DNA of 64,000 nucleotides from Psychrobacter sp. NG25 (GTDB lineage: Bacteria; Pseudomonadota; Gammaproteobacteria; Pseudomonadales; Moraxellaceae). The first letter of the stretch is position 1, and each line of letters begins with the position of its first letter. Location: the NCBI RefSeq assembly GCF_015234355.1, contig NZ_JADGMV010000005.1:186001-250000 (forward strand), in the 5' to 3' direction. The notes under the pieces are model-generated. The model did not search any database, had not been told where the DNA came from, and worked only from the letters and a program-made list of their open reading frames with translations. Below are positions 11,234 through 20,747 of the stretch, one piece after another. The position numbers and the translations under genes were made by a program.

Positions 11234-11764
11234 ATGAGTAATCAACCAACAGAACAACAATTGGCCGAACCGGTATCTGCTGAGCAAGCGGCAATAGAAA
11301 AACGCCGCGAGCATTTAAAAAATGAATCGACACGTATCATCGAAATTGCCAGTAGTGAGTCCAACTCAGCACTGAAATGTATCCATCAGCTTAGTGTGGC
11401 AGGCGGCGCGACAGAAGCGACGTATGTTGCTATCGAACAGCGCATTGTCGCCGATCAAGATACGGCAGGTGCTTATCATTTGGCATTACTGGCACAAAAC
11501 ACACCAGATCTACCAATTGATGCGCGCCAACTGATTGAGTTAGTGGCCAATAAAGGTGATAACCAACAGCGCTTGGCATTGCTTAAAAACTTATTATTAC
11601 CGCCTGTCGAACTGATTAAAGAGCAGATCTTAGCCAGTGATGACGGCGATGCGATTGGTCAGATGAATGCGTATCTACAGATCAATCCAGAAGGTTATGG
11701 TAGCCATCATATGCTGTCTAGTGGTCAATTCGATCAGATCGTACCGCTGAGCCCGGGCAATTAG
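11234..11764 (+). CDS. Hypothetical protein, probably all-alpha and cytosolic
   Basis: 176-residue protein that I do not recognise. It has no signal peptide or membrane segment. It is rich in Ala, Gln, Glu and Leu, with an N-terminal charged helix (EQAAIEKRREHLKNES) and a short helical repeat feel through the middle. It is preceded by GTGAGAG as a ribosome site and has the codon use of its neighbours, so it is likely real. No functional context is offered by grxD or mnmG. Confidence 0.7.
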   Translation: MSNQPTEQQLAEPVSAEQAAIEKRREHLKNESTRIIEIASSESNSALKCIHQLSVAGGATEATYVAIEQRIVADQDTAGAYHLALLAQNTPDLPIDARQLIELVANKGDNQQRLALLKNLLLPPVELIKEQILASDDGDAIGQMNAYLQINPEGYGSHHMLSSGQFDQIVPLSPGN

Positions 11765-11857
11765 TTATTAAGTTCGACGATGCTTAACACTTAATGTGAA
11801 TAGTTTTTGCTATGACGTTTTTTAAGCATCAAAAAATTGTTATAATGATGGGTTATC

Positions 11858-11948
11858 TAGGGCGTGTCCTCAATCTGAAAGAGAGCACCTAGACAGGCTG
11901 CAATTTATCTCATTTTTATCACCATTTTCAAAATGAGAACACACCCTA
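11858..11948. mobile_element. 91-bp MITE-like element with terminal inverted repeats
   Basis: The ends TAGGGCGTGTCCTCA (11858-11872) and TGAGAACACACCCTA (11934-11948) are inverted repeats matching at 13 of 15 positions. Taken as GGG...CCC ends, they are flanked on both sides by TA, which would fit a TA target duplication. The interior has no coding capacity. It lies in the mnmG promoter region. Origin from an IS5- or IS630-type transposon end is inference. Confidence 0.55.
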
Positions 11949-12092
11949 ACCAACTACGAACGACTTATCTGAGTCGTTAACTTTTTAAAATCCGACTGAC
12001 GTTTATTTGCTGATTGCTATACTGTTTTATCATCACATTGTTTGATAATAGAATAGAGCTATCGGCAGCGTTATGAGTCAAGTGAGGCATAT

Positions 12093-13988
12093 ATGCAATA
12101 CCCAAAACATTACGACGTGATAGTAATCGGTGGCGGTCATGCTGGCACAGAAGCTGCTTTAGCGGCCGCACGTATGGGCGCGCAGACCTTGCTGTTGACG
12201 CATAACATTGAGACACTCGGGCAGATGAGCTGTAATCCTGCGATTGGTGGTATCGGTAAATCACATCTGGTGCGTGAGATTGATGCGTTGGGTGGTGCGA
12301 TGGCGCTAGCAACAGACAAAGCTGGTATCCAGTTCCGCGTATTGAACAGCCGTAAAGGTGCTGCCGTTCGTGCCACACGTGCGCAAGCGGATCGTATTCT
12401 TTATAAAGCCTCTATCCGTCATACGCTAGAAAACCAGCCAAACCTTGATTTATTCCAGCAAGCCGCTGATGATATTTTGGTCGAAAATGGCCGCGCGACA
12501 GCAGTGGTAACCTCGACAGGTATTATCTTTAAGACTGAAACAGTGGTACTGACCTCAGGGACTTTCTTGGGCGGTGTGATCCATATCGGTTTAGAGAACT
12601 CAAACGGTGGTCGTGCAGGGGATCAGCCATCTATCAAGTTGGCAGATCGTTTGCGTGAGCTTAAATTGCCAGTTGGTCGTCTAAAGACAGGTACGCCAGC
12701 ACGTATCGATGCTCGTAGCGTTGACTTTAGTGTGATGACCGTACAGCCGGGTGATACACCGCTGCCAGTGATGAGTTATATGGGTGATGTGTCTATGCAT
12801 CCAGAGCAGGTCAATTGCTATATCACGCATACCAATGCGCGTACCCATGACATCATCCGTGAGAATTTAGATCGTTCGCCGATGTTCTCTGGAAAAATCG
12901 AAGGCGTGGGCCCACGTTATTGCCCATCGATTGAAGACAAGATTCACCGCTTTGCGGATAAAGACAGCCATCAGATATTTATCGAGCCAGAAGGTCTGAC
13001 CACGCATGAGCTATATCCAAATGGTATCTCAACCAGTTTGCCGTTCGATGTGCAGTTAGACTTTATTCATAGTATGAAAGGGTTAGAAAACGCCCATATT
13101 ACCCGTCCAGGTTATGCGATTGAGTATGACTACTTTGATCCGCAAAACCTAAAGCCAACGCTAGAAACTAAGTCTATCGATCGCTTGTACTTTGCTGGTC
13201 AGATCAATGGTACGACAGGCTATGAAGAAGCGGGCGTACAGGGTTTATTGGCAGGTACAAACGCCGCATTGGTGACCACTAATAACAGTGAGTTTGATGT
13301 GTGGACACCGCGCCGTGATGAAGCGTATCTTGGCGTGTTGGTTGACGATTTGATTACCCATGGTACGACTGAGCCGTATCGTATGTTTACGAGCCGCGCA
13401 GAATATCGCTTGCTATTACGTGAAGACAATGCGGATCAACGCTTGACTGAAACGGGTCGTAAGCTTGGCTTGGTCGATGATGTGCGCTGGCAGGCTTATC
13501 AAGAAAAAATGGAAGCGATTACGACAGAGACTTCACGTCTAAAAGACATGTGGGCAACCCCTGCTAATGCGCTAGGCAAAAAAGTAACAGACCAAACAGG
13601 AGAGGTGCTTAGCAAAGAAGCGACAGCCTTTGATTTGCTCAAGCGTCCGCAGATACATTTTGCTGATATTGCTGCTATTACTGATTCGCAGGTCGATACA
13701 CAAGTAGGCGAACAGATAGAGATTTCTGTTAAATATGCAGGCTATATCGATCGCCAGCAAGAAGACATCGATCAGATGAAGCGTCTAGAGAATACCGCGC
13801 TACCGATGGACTTTGATTATAGTGTGGTATCTGGACTCTCAAATGAGATTGTACAAAAACTCACGCAAGTCCGTCCTTCGACTTTAGCCCAAGCTGGACG
13901 AGTGAGTGGGGTTACACCTGCCGCCATTCAATTGTTAGCCATGACGGTTAAAAAACAGAAAAAAGCGAAGGCTGCGCTAGATTCATAA
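12093..13988 (+). CDS. mnmG: tRNA uridine-5-carboxymethylaminomethyl modification enzyme MnmG
   Basis: FAD protein that, with MnmE, installs the cmnm5 group on U34 of several tRNAs. The dinucleotide-binding motif [18 protein letters not shown] starts at residue 13. [31 protein letters not shown] with the catalytic cysteine, [16 protein letters not shown] and [16 protein letters not shown] are all family signatures. The length of 631 is normal. GAGG precedes the ATG. It acts on the same base as MnmA. The next gene on the chromosome is not rsmG, unlike in many bacteria. Confidence 0.97.
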   Translation: MQYPKHYDVIVIGGGHAGTEAALAAARMGAQTLLLTHNIETLGQMSCNPAIGGIGKSHLVREIDALGGAMALATDKAGIQFRVLNSRKGAAVRATRAQADRILYKASIRHTLENQPNLDLFQQAADDILVENGRATAVVTSTGIIFKTETVVLTSGTFLGGVIHIGLENSNGGRAGDQPSIKLADRLRELKLPVGRLKTGTPARIDARSVDFSVMTVQPGDTPLPVMSYMGDVSMHPEQVNCYITHTNARTHDIIRENLDRSPMFSGKIEGVGPRYCPSIEDKIHRFADKDSHQIFIEPEGLTTHELYPNGISTSLPFDVQLDFIHSMKGLENAHITRPGYAIEYDYFDPQNLKPTLETKSIDRLYFAGQINGTTGYEEAGVQGLLAGTNAALVTTNNSEFDVWTPRRDEAYLGVLVDDLITHGTTEPYRMFTSRAEYRLLLREDNADQRLTETGRKLGLVDDVRWQAYQEKMEAITTETSRLKDMWATPANALGKKVTDQTGEVLSKEATAFDLLKRPQIHFADIAAITDSQVDTQVGEQIEISVKYAGYIDRQQEDIDQMKRLENTALPMDFDYSVVSGLSNEIVQKLTQVRPSTLAQAGRVSGVTPAAIQLLAMTVKKQKKAKAALDS

Positions 13989-14051
13989 TAGCCGCATTAA
14001 TTTTTGATGATAGCCTAACAAAGCCTTTCATAACAAAGTACTTACAATAAG

Positions 14052-14090
14052 CAAAAGCCCGTAACGACATTTCGTTATGGGCTTTTGTTT
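14052..14090 (+). terminator. Rho-independent terminator after mnmG
   Basis: AAAAGCCCGTAACGA at 14053-14067 pairs with TCGTTATGGGCTTTT at 14072-14086 with a 4-nt loop, followed by GTTTGTT. One G-T pair is present in an otherwise complete 15-bp stem. Confidence 0.88.
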
Positions 14091-14247
14091 GTTATAATTA
14101 CAGTTGGTTTATAAAGAAAGGAGCATGTGACCTTGTCTTACTTGCTACTTTGTCTCTATACTAGGTCAGAAAATCCTCTTACTACTTGTAAATTTATGTC
14201 GCTGATGTCCATATTATGATGGGCTTGTCACCGAATTGAGCCTATTT

Positions 14248-15207
14248 ATGATTGATGCTATTGTATTTGCTATTACTATCGTCTTACCCAACCTTGCCTT
14301 AATGTGGTTGGGTTTTTTTATGCAAAGACGTGGCGAAGCGAGTAAGATATTTATCGATCAAGCTTCTAGTTTTGTCTTTAATTACTGCTTACCTTGTTTG
14401 CTATTTTTCAGTGTGGTCGACAGTGATGTCGATTATGCCAAGCAAATCACACTGATTATCGCTGGTATCTTAGTGACGTTCCTCTTATTTATTGGAGCGG
14501 AAATCTACGCCAAGTACTTTGTGAGCAAACCTGCTGACCAAGGCGTATTTGTGCAAGGTGTGTTCCGTAGTAATATGGCGATTATAGGGTTAGCCACGGT
14601 TGCCAACGCTTATGGAGAGCGAGGTTTGAGTATTGGGGCCGTCTACATGGGAGTCGTCACGATATTATTTAATATCTTAGCCGTGATTACCCTTAGTCGT
14701 GTGTCTAAAAGTGTGGATGATACGTGGTTCAGTCGCAGCATTATGATAGTCAAAAAACTATTGACCAATCCACTGATTCTAGCATTGGTCAGTGCTTTTG
14801 TTTATAAAGCGCTGCCATTGCCGCCTATCACTGGTGTCATTCATACGACCGGCGACTTATTGGCAGCAGTAGCCTTGCCATTAGCACTTATTTGCGCAGG
14901 TGCGAGCATCGACATGAAGTCCATGTTGCATCCGTCAGGGTTGTCTATGCAGGCCAGTATAGGACGTATCGTCATTGCGCCAATCGTTGCTATCGCCATT
15001 GGCTTGGCATTTGGTCTATCTAGTGTACACATGGGCGTGCTATTTTTGATGGTGGCATCCCCAACCGCCGCCGCCAGTTACGTGATGGCAAAAGCGATGG
15101 GTGGCAATGACATACTCGCGGCCAATATTCTAGCGTTTACCACCGTCGTTGGTATGTTTGGCATGGCAATTGGCGCGGCAACTTTACGCGGATTGGGTAT
15201 GATGTAA
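14248..15207 (+). CDS. AEC family transporter (auxin efflux carrier-like permease)
   Basis: 319 residues from the ATG at 14248 (an in-frame TTG at 14236 gives 323). About ten hydrophobic helices are arranged in two halves, as in AEC permeases, with the polar-interrupted segments FRSNMAIIGLATVANAYGERG and ASPTAAASYVMAKAMGGND typical of the family. Substrates in the family include malonate, malate and other organic acids; the substrate here is unknown. The gene is followed 67 bp later by an ornithine-cyclodeaminase-like gene on the same strand, suggesting a shared catabolic unit. Confidence 0.88.
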   Translation: MIDAIVFAITIVLPNLALMWLGFFMQRRGEASKIFIDQASSFVFNYCLPCLLFFSVVDSDVDYAKQITLIIAGILVTFLLFIGAEIYAKYFVSKPADQGVFVQGVFRSNMAIIGLATVANAYGERGLSIGAVYMGVVTILFNILAVITLSRVSKSVDDTWFSRSIMIVKKLLTNPLILALVSAFVYKALPLPPITGVIHTTGDLLAAVALPLALICAGASIDMKSMLHPSGLSMQASIGRIVIAPIVAIAIGLAFGLSSVHMGVLFLMVASPTAAASYVMAKAMGGNDILAANILAFTTVVGMFGMAIGAATLRGLGMM

Positions 15208-15274
15208 GCTCTGTTTGGGCGCTATAAGATGACACACGAGTTAAATAATAAATCCATAAGTAGGAGCATTAAAA

Positions 15275-16306
15275 GTGCAATTGTTAAATAAAGCAGTCGT
15301 GACGGAACACCTTAATATGCAGGCAGCCATTGATGCAATTGAGACATTGTTACATCAGCAAGCAGCACATCCTAATTGGATCAAATCTCCTGAGCGTTTG
15401 GTGATAAGCACCTTTACTGATTCTGATAGTCATCGTTCAGGATCACATCTATCTATGCCAGCCACGATGTATGATGGTGAGAACGAATACACGGTCGTAA
15501 AGTTAGTGACTATTTGCCCTGATAATCCCAGTCGCGATATGCCAACGACCACAGCTATTGTTACCGTATCAAATAACGATACTGGCGCTATACTAGCAGT
15601 TATGGACGGCATCTATATTACGCAGGTACGTACCGCCGCATTGTCAGGTATCGCGACCAAGTATATGGCAAAAGCCAATTGCCAGAGTGTCGCAGTGGTT
15701 GGTTGCGGCGGCATGGCTTATGAGCAATTGCATGCGGTGCTAACGGTACGTCCAGAGATTGAGACAGTGTATTTATGGAATAGAAATCATGAAGGAGCGC
15801 AGCAGTTTAAAACGCGTTTTGCGCGTGATTATGCCCAATGGAATGTAGATATTCAGGTCTGCGAAGCGTTAGACGACGCCGTCCGTGACGCAGATATTAT
15901 TAATGTAGCAACTCGTGCCACTGAAGGTTTATTTAGCATTGCTCAAATAAAATCTGAAGTACATATCAATGCAGTCGGGGCCTATCAGCCTTCGATGAAA
16001 GAGATAAGTAATGATGTTATCGCTAATAGTAAGATGGTCATCGTGGATGATTTGGCTGGCAGCCATCACGAAGCGGGTGACTTAATTCAAGCGCATGACA
16101 GCGATGACTGTACGTGGGTATGGGATGATCTGAGCGGTGATTTGCAAGCGTTGGTTACCGCAAAATTAAAAGAAGGCGTTGCTAAGAGCGATAAAGGTAT
16201 TACACTATTTAAATCGGTTGGTGCCGCCAGTTTCGATGCGGCAGTTGCGCTATACGTGGCAAAACAAGCCCAACAACAGAGTCTTGGTTCTTCAGTAGAT
16301 TGGTAA
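15275..16306 (+). CDS. Ornithine cyclodeaminase / mu-crystallin family protein
   Basis: 343-residue NAD(P)-binding protein. The family core is visible: the early KLVTICPDNPSRDMPTT and VMDGIYITQVRTAALSG (substrate-binding segment), then a Rossmann motif VAVVGCGGMAYEQLHAV, and NAVGAYQPSMKEI. Members act as ornithine cyclodeaminase, alanine dehydrogenase or ketimine reductase; the sequence alone does not say which. The start is a GTG at 15275 with TAGGAG at 15261-15266, a well-placed ribosome site, and no ATG fits. It probably shares a transcript with the upstream AEC permease. Confidence 0.88.
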   Translation: MQLLNKAVVTEHLNMQAAIDAIETLLHQQAAHPNWIKSPERLVISTFTDSDSHRSGSHLSMPATMYDGENEYTVVKLVTICPDNPSRDMPTTTAIVTVSNNDTGAILAVMDGIYITQVRTAALSGIATKYMAKANCQSVAVVGCGGMAYEQLHAVLTVRPEIETVYLWNRNHEGAQQFKTRFARDYAQWNVDIQVCEALDDAVRDADIINVATRATEGLFSIAQIKSEVHINAVGAYQPSMKEISNDVIANSKMVIVDDLAGSHHEAGDLIQAHDSDDCTWVWDDLSGDLQALVTAKLKEGVAKSDKGITLFKSVGAASFDAAVALYVAKQAQQQSLGSSVDW

Positions 16307-16362
16307 AACTGCTTGTCGTTGAAACCCAATAAATTATTCTATGACGGATAGTGAAATTAAAT

Positions 16363-16398
16363 AAGCCCCCTTTTCAAATAAGAGAAGGGGGCTTTTTT
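16363..16398. terminator. Rho-independent terminator
   Basis: AAGCCCCCTT at 16363-16372 pairs perfectly with AAGGGGGCTT at 16385-16394, followed by a run of T. It ends the cyclodeaminase transcript and also faces the convergent small membrane protein gene. Confidence 0.92.
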
Positions 16399-16412
16399 TA
16401 TGAGGATACGGT

Positions 16413-16565
16413 CTAATTCAAATTGTCTTTATTACGTTTATCTTCTCGACGCTGTTTGCGTTTCGGGCTGGTGCGGTACGTCAAATAACCGCCAACGACC
16501 ATCACGGCGATAAACGCGATAATATACAAAAATATCGATGAACCAATCAAAGTAGAAGTTTCCAT
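16413..16565 (-). CDS. Small single-span membrane protein (50 residues)
   Basis: An ATG at 16565 opens a 50-codon frame ending in TAG at 16413-16415. The product begins METSTLIGSS, then has one strongly hydrophobic segment (IFLYIIAFIAVMVVGGYLTY), then a very basic tail rich in Arg and Lys (PKRKQRREDKRNKDNLN). This N-out/C-in layout with a positive tail is a classic small inner-membrane protein. It lies 48 bp from the oxidoreductase gene stop on the same strand and is followed by the terminator at 16363-16398. Function unknown. Confidence 0.7.
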   Translation of the reverse strand: METSTLIGSSIFLYIIAFIAVMVVGGYLTYRTSPKRKQRREDKRNKDNLN

Positions 16566-16613
16566 AGCACTTGTCTTATTAGGGTTTATCAATAATTATG
16601 CAATTGTCCTATA

Positions 16614-17615
16614 TCATTGTAAAGTAAACAAGTTTAGCTCAGATGTAAGTTCAAGTGAACGCAAACGAGCTGCCTGATCATAGATGTTAGCAGTCACAAT
16701 CAGCTCATCTGGTTCATATTTTGCGAGGAACGCAGCAAGTTTTGGTTTGACGGTTTCGACAGAGCCGATGAACGATACTGACAATGCATTATCTACCATC
16801 ATTTTTTCTGCTTGACTCCAGATGCTATCCATATCGTGAGTAGGCTTTGGCATTTGACCTGTTTCACCACGGCGCAAGCGTACAAAGCTTTGCTGTGCTG
16901 AGGTAAAGTGATACTGTGCGGTCGCATCATCATCTGCCAGTAACAAGTTGGCGGCTAGCATGACATAAGGCTTATCTAAATAAGCGGATGGCTTGAACTG
17001 CTCACGATAAGCGGTAATCGCTTGTTCAAGCATTTGCGGGGCAAAGTGAGAGGCAAATACATAAGGCAGCCCAAAATGTGCAGCCAGCGTCGCGCCAAAG
17101 AGAGACGAGCCTAGTATCCAAATAGGGATGTTTGATTTTGCTCCAGGGAATGCTTGCACGGCACTACCGTCTGTATCATTGCCTAAGAAGTACATCAGTT
17201 CTTGTACGTCTTGCGGGAAGCGCTCCGCATCTTTCATTTGTCGGCGTAATGCCTGAAAAGTCGCGCCATCAGTACCGGGGGCACGGCCTAAGCCCAAATC
17301 TATGCGATCGCCATACAATGCTTGCAAAGTGCCGAATTGTTCAGCGATGACGAGCGGCGCATGGTTGGGTAGCATGACGCCGCCTGCACCGATACGTATA
17401 CGCTTGGTTTGGCTACCGATATGGGCCAATAGTACTGAAGTTGCTGCGCTAGCAATACCGGGCATATTGTGATGCTCTGCCATCCAGTAACGGTTCAGAC
17501 CGAATTTTTCTGCTTGCTGTGCGGTGTCAACGGTCTGGGCAATACCTTCAGCGATGGTTTTGCCTTGAGGTACGGGTGCGAGGTCTAAAAAAGATAAGGG
17601 AATGGTTTTACTCAT
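16614..17615 (-). CDS. LLM class flavin-dependent oxidoreductase (luciferase-like)
   Basis: 333-residue TIM-barrel flavoprotein of the bacterial luciferase-like group, close to the YhbW/MsnO8 type. Visible features are [19 protein letters not shown] at the N-terminus, [41 protein letters not shown] and [11 protein letters not shown], all typical of the family. It is likely FMN-dependent; the substrate is unknown. CAGGTGA precedes the ATG. It is the last chromosomal gene before the AT-rich ATPase/HEPN islet. Confidence 0.9.
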   Translation of the reverse strand: MSKTIPLSFLDLAPVPQGKTIAEGIAQTVDTAQQAEKFGLNRYWMAEHHNMPGIASAATSVLLAHIGSQTKRIRIGAGGVMLPNHAPLVIAEQFGTLQALYGDRIDLGLGRAPGTDGATFQALRRQMKDAERFPQDVQELMYFLGNDTDGSAVQAFPGAKSNIPIWILGSSLFGATLAAHFGLPYVFASHFAPQMLEQAITAYREQFKPSAYLDKPYVMLAANLLLADDDATAQYHFTSAQQSFVRLRRGETGQMPKPTHDMDSIWSQAEKMMVDNALSVSFIGSVETVKPKLAAFLAKYEPDELIVTANIYDQAARLRSLELTSELNLFTLQ

Positions 17616-18050
17616 AAATCACCTGTTTGGTCGGTTTAAAAGCATTCATCGTTTTTCTGACAGTCTTATAGGCTGCTTATAAAAAACGTTGAGTGCTTGA
17701 CCCTTAACATGATGGGGCAGTTCTACTGAATATAAAGGTCAGAGATGGAGACGATAACAAATCTTAATAATGTGATATGAATACAAGAGGAGAAGATTGA
17801 GAGTAAGTTTTTAACAGAAATGGCAGTATGGAAAGCAAACCGCACCCTTATCTAGTGACGAGGGTGCGGTCGAATAAAGTAAGATGGTATTGAAGCTATT
17901 CCATAATTTCTAAATATCGATATGCTAACATGATATTTTTAATGAAATAAAGAAAAGAAATTACTCTAAATTATATATTTCATGATGATGTATAATTAAA
18001 TATTAAGCTAATGAGCTACAAACAAAAGTAGAAATATTGGAAATATTGTC
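17616..18050. other. 435-bp AT-rich gene-free stretch upstream of the ATPase/HEPN pair
   Basis: No gene is visible. A perfect 9-bp inverted repeat, CCGCACCCT at 17840-17848 and AGGGTGCGG at 17861-17869, is a strong GC hairpin in otherwise AT-rich DNA and lacks a T tract in either direction. After it the base composition drops further. TATAAT at 17991-17996 is a possible -10 box for the ATPase gene about 55 bp downstream, but I see no good -35 at standard spacing. Confidence 0.5.
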
Positions 18051-19742
18051 ATGGAAAATAGTGGTGTTTTTATTGAGCAAGCTGAATACATTCAACCTGC
18101 TGACTTTATCGAATGGTCAAGCGATCATCCAAATGAAGATGATATTATAAAAAAACTGACACAATCAGGTGCAAAGTTATTAACTGGTCCTCGAGGATGT
18201 GGGAAAACTACGCTCATGCTTAAAGCTTATAACAAGCTTTCGAAAAAAGGAGCTAATGGAGCTTTTCCTATATATGTAAACTTTAAATCTTCATTAAAGT
18301 TGGAACCAGTCTATAAGAGTAAGGCTAATGGCGGTTTTTGGTTTTCTCAGTGGATGTATTTGAAAATATATGAGGGTATTTATAGTAGCCTTAAGGATTT
18401 AGGGTTTGTAAGTCAATCAAACTTGAGTGTCGAGTTGGACTTTGCAAAGAAAATCTTAGGGCTATTGGAGTTAGGAGAGATAGCTAAAGCAGAAAAAGAA
18501 AAGATTGAAATAACTACATATAATTTAGAAGATGATATCAACCACGTTATGTTGTTAACAAATAAACCTAGATGCGTCATTCTTTTAGATGATGCAGCAC
18601 ATGCATTTTCACCAGAGCAGCAACATGATTTTTTTGAATTTTTCAGAAAAATAAAAAGTCGAAGAATTTCACCGAAAGCAGCAATATACCCAGGAGTTAC
18701 AAATTTTCCTCCAACTTTCAATGTCGGTCATGATGCAGAAGAAATCAATGCATGGGTAAATCCGGAAGGTGAAGACTATATGTGGTTCATGACCACAATG
18801 CTTTCTAGGAGGTTACCAAGAGAGGTCTATGAAGCACTAACTAAAGAACAGTCATTATTGACAATAATGTGTTATGCAGCCTTTGGAATACCAAGAATAT
18901 TATTGAATATGGTCAGAAGCTTTTATTTTGAAGAAACAATCGAAAATTTAATTAAATACGATATTTCCTTTAATCGAGCTAAATTACTTAAGCAAGTTAA
19001 AGAAAGTAATAAAAGCACTCTTGCAGTATATACTTCACTCGAGAAAAAACTGCCTACATATATCAATTACGTAGAAGAGGGAAATGATGTGTTTAACAAA
19101 ATTATTGATTTGATAAAAGCATATAATAAAGACAAAGCAGTAGAAAAAAAGAGTATTTCTATAGCAATTAAAAAAGAATTAAGTTCTGATTTAAAGAAAA
19201 TATTAGGTTTTTTTCAATATGCAGGTTTGGCTAGTCATAAAGGTCAAGTTAGTAGGGGAGAAAAAGGCGTCTTTGAGATCTATATTATTAATTTAGCGGC
19301 TCTTATTGATAACAATGCTATTCTTACCTCTAAAGCGACTAAGACTGATGATATTGCCATCGCTTTGAGAAGTCGTAATGCTCATGAGTTTACTAGAACT
19401 CAATCTAACTACTTGATACCAGAGGATGGACCAGCACTCAAGCTCAAAATGCCTGCATGTCAAAAATGTGGCGAAGAAAGGAGTAATGATGAGGCAAGGT
19501 TTTGTTCCAATTGTGGCTCACCTTTGAAAGCCGCTTCAATTTATGAAGAACTGGTAAATGAGAAAATTGATGTACTTCCACTAACTGATATTAGAATAAA
19601 GGCTATTAAATCAAATTCAGGAATTAAACTTATACGTGACATTTTACATGATATTGGCCATAAGGAGCTTCGATCAGTTCCGCAGATTGCGAATCATTGG
19701 GCTACTAAGATTTATCAGTTAGCAGAAGAGTATATATCATGA
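18051..19742 (+). CDS. P-loop ATPase with zinc ribbon (ORC/Cdc6-like AAA+ or STAND-like), putative defence protein
   Basis: 563-residue protein. Walker A is GPRGCGKT at residues 46-53 and Walker B is VILLDD at 176-181, followed by an Arg/Lys-rich strand and GIPRILLNMVRSF, as in the ORC/Cdc6-type AAA+ sensor region. After a lysine-rich helical middle comes a zinc ribbon at 470-488 (CQKC and CSNC pairs, the second ending CGSPL), then a short helical C-terminus. No transmembrane segment or signal is seen. The gene is clearly richer in A/T than its flanks and overlaps the HEPN-like gene by ATGA, so the two are co-translated. A nucleotide-driven sensor or regulator of the HEPN partner is my inference; no known system name can be attached. 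Confidence 0.75.
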   Translation: MENSGVFIEQAEYIQPADFIEWSSDHPNEDDIIKKLTQSGAKLLTGPRGCGKTTLMLKAYNKLSKKGANGAFPIYVNFKSSLKLEPVYKSKANGGFWFSQWMYLKIYEGIYSSLKDLGFVSQSNLSVELDFAKKILGLLELGEIAKAEKEKIEITTYNLEDDINHVMLLTNKPRCVILLDDAAHAFSPEQQHDFFEFFRKIKSRRISPKAAIYPGVTNFPPTFNVGHDAEEINAWVNPEGEDYMWFMTTMLSRRLPREVYEALTKEQSLLTIMCYAAFGIPRILLNMVRSFYFEETIENLIKYDISFNRAKLLKQVKESNKSTLAVYTSLEKKLPTYINYVEEGNDVFNKIIDLIKAYNKDKAVEKKSISIAIKKELSSDLKKILGFFQYAGLASHKGQVSRGEKGVFEIYIINLAALIDNNAILTSKATKTDDIAIALRSRNAHEFTRTQSNYLIPEDGPALKLKMPACQKCGEERSNDEARFCSNCGSPLKAASIYEELVNEKIDVLPLTDIRIKAIKSNSGIKLIRDILHDIGHKELRSVPQIANHWATKIYQLAEEYIS

Positions 19743-20572
19743 CTATTGATTGGAAAAAGTCAGTAAGTGCATGTGCTTCTACGGTAACAATTAGAGATAT
19801 AACCAATTACGTTGATATTTGTACAGTTTCTAACTCTCCTATTGATAGTTTTTATATAGAAAGAAATAAACTGTTGAGAGCTGTTACCCCTGAATATGCA
19901 ACTGTAAACCCGTCAATACCATCACTTGTTTTAGTTGGTTTGATCTCTTTGACGGAGAATTATTTTCGTGAGGTTTTGGCTGGAGTTATTACTATTTGTC
20001 CTAAAGCAAAACAAGGAAGCGCGTCAAAAACTTTAAATTTAGCTACAGCTTGGATTGGTTTTGGTGAAATGGAAAAAGGGGCTTTCGAAAACACCTCATT
20101 TTCTGATCCAAAGGTAGTAAAGAAAAATCTTTTAGATTTAGTTGGTATAAAAGTTACAGGTGTTAACCAAATTTCTACTCCTCTTGAAGAGTTTGGAAAG
20201 CTATGTGAGTTAAGGCATGCAATTGTACACAGTGCTGGCTTGCTAGCAGGGAAGAATGCGGTAAACTTAGAACTTCCAAGCTCTAGAAATTCTTTAAAAA
20301 TAGAGGTTGGTTATTCGGAGCTTCAAGAAGCTGCAGAGGTATGTACGGCCCTTATATGTGCAGTTAATCTAGAGTTGTTTATAAACATTGCGACTAAATG
20401 GTTGCATGAATGGCCTAGAACACCTGCTTATCGAGGACAAAATACAAATACTCTATTCAAAAAGGTATGGAGTCTATTTTTTTCTGAGTTTGATCAACGG
20501 AATGGGTTAATCAGTGATTCTCTTACGCAAGTAAAAGCAAGAAATCAAATAGCTAGAACTCACGCATCATGA
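19739..20572 (+). CDS. HEPN-like protein, putative ribonuclease partner of the ATPase
   Basis: 277 residues. The best motif is ELRHAIVHSAG around residues 157-167, containing R159-x4-H164, the RX4-6H signature of HEPN RNases, in the usual setting of a helix that reads like LRHAIVH. An earlier helix, LVGLISLTENYFREVLAG (64-81), matches the polar first helix of HEPN domains. The rest is unrecognised, with no membrane segment. The ATG overlaps the ATPase stop (ATGA). RNase activity and toxicity are inferred from the motif alone; a non-catalytic HEPN scaffold is possible. Confidence 0.65.
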   Translation: MTIDWKKSVSACASTVTIRDITNYVDICTVSNSPIDSFYIERNKLLRAVTPEYATVNPSIPSLVLVGLISLTENYFREVLAGVITICPKAKQGSASKTLNLATAWIGFGEMEKGAFENTSFSDPKVVKKNLLDLVGIKVTGVNQISTPLEEFGKLCELRHAIVHSAGLLAGKNAVNLELPSSRNSLKIEVGYSELQEAAEVCTALICAVNLELFINIATKWLHEWPRTPAYRGQNTNTLFKKVWSLFFSEFDQRNGLISDSLTQVKARNQIARTHAS

Positions 20573-20694
20573 CCAAGTTTCTGCTGCGATCCAAATCATT
20601 CATGAGTATACTTTTTATACTTCAAGAAAGATATTTTTGATATCATACTCATACTAGCCAATTAATATTAGTAATACATGATGACCAAATTCGA

Positions 20695-20733
20695 CGTTCT
20701 CGCTATTTTTCCAATTATGGGTAAGTGAGAACG
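20695..20733. other. Hairpin-forming inverted repeat after the ATPase/HEPN islet
   Basis: CGTTCTCGC at 20695-20703 pairs with GTGAGAACG at 20725-20733 (8 of 9 positions Watson-Crick) over a 21-nt loop. It lies between the HEPN gene and the convergent cysB-like gene, so it may be a terminator or a scar of insertion; no T tract is present. The preceding 120 bp is AT-rich and gene-free. Confidence 0.4.
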
Positions 20734-20747
20734 ATAGAGTCTTTATT

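Noticed and set aside
17840-17869. Terminator before the ATPase gene
   Set aside because: The stem is strong but neither side has a T run and no gene ends next to it in the right direction.
20565-20690. Similar words CATGACCAAGTTT and GATGACCAAATTC as att repeats of the islet
   Set aside because: Both lie on the same side of the islet, so they cannot be its two attachment ends.
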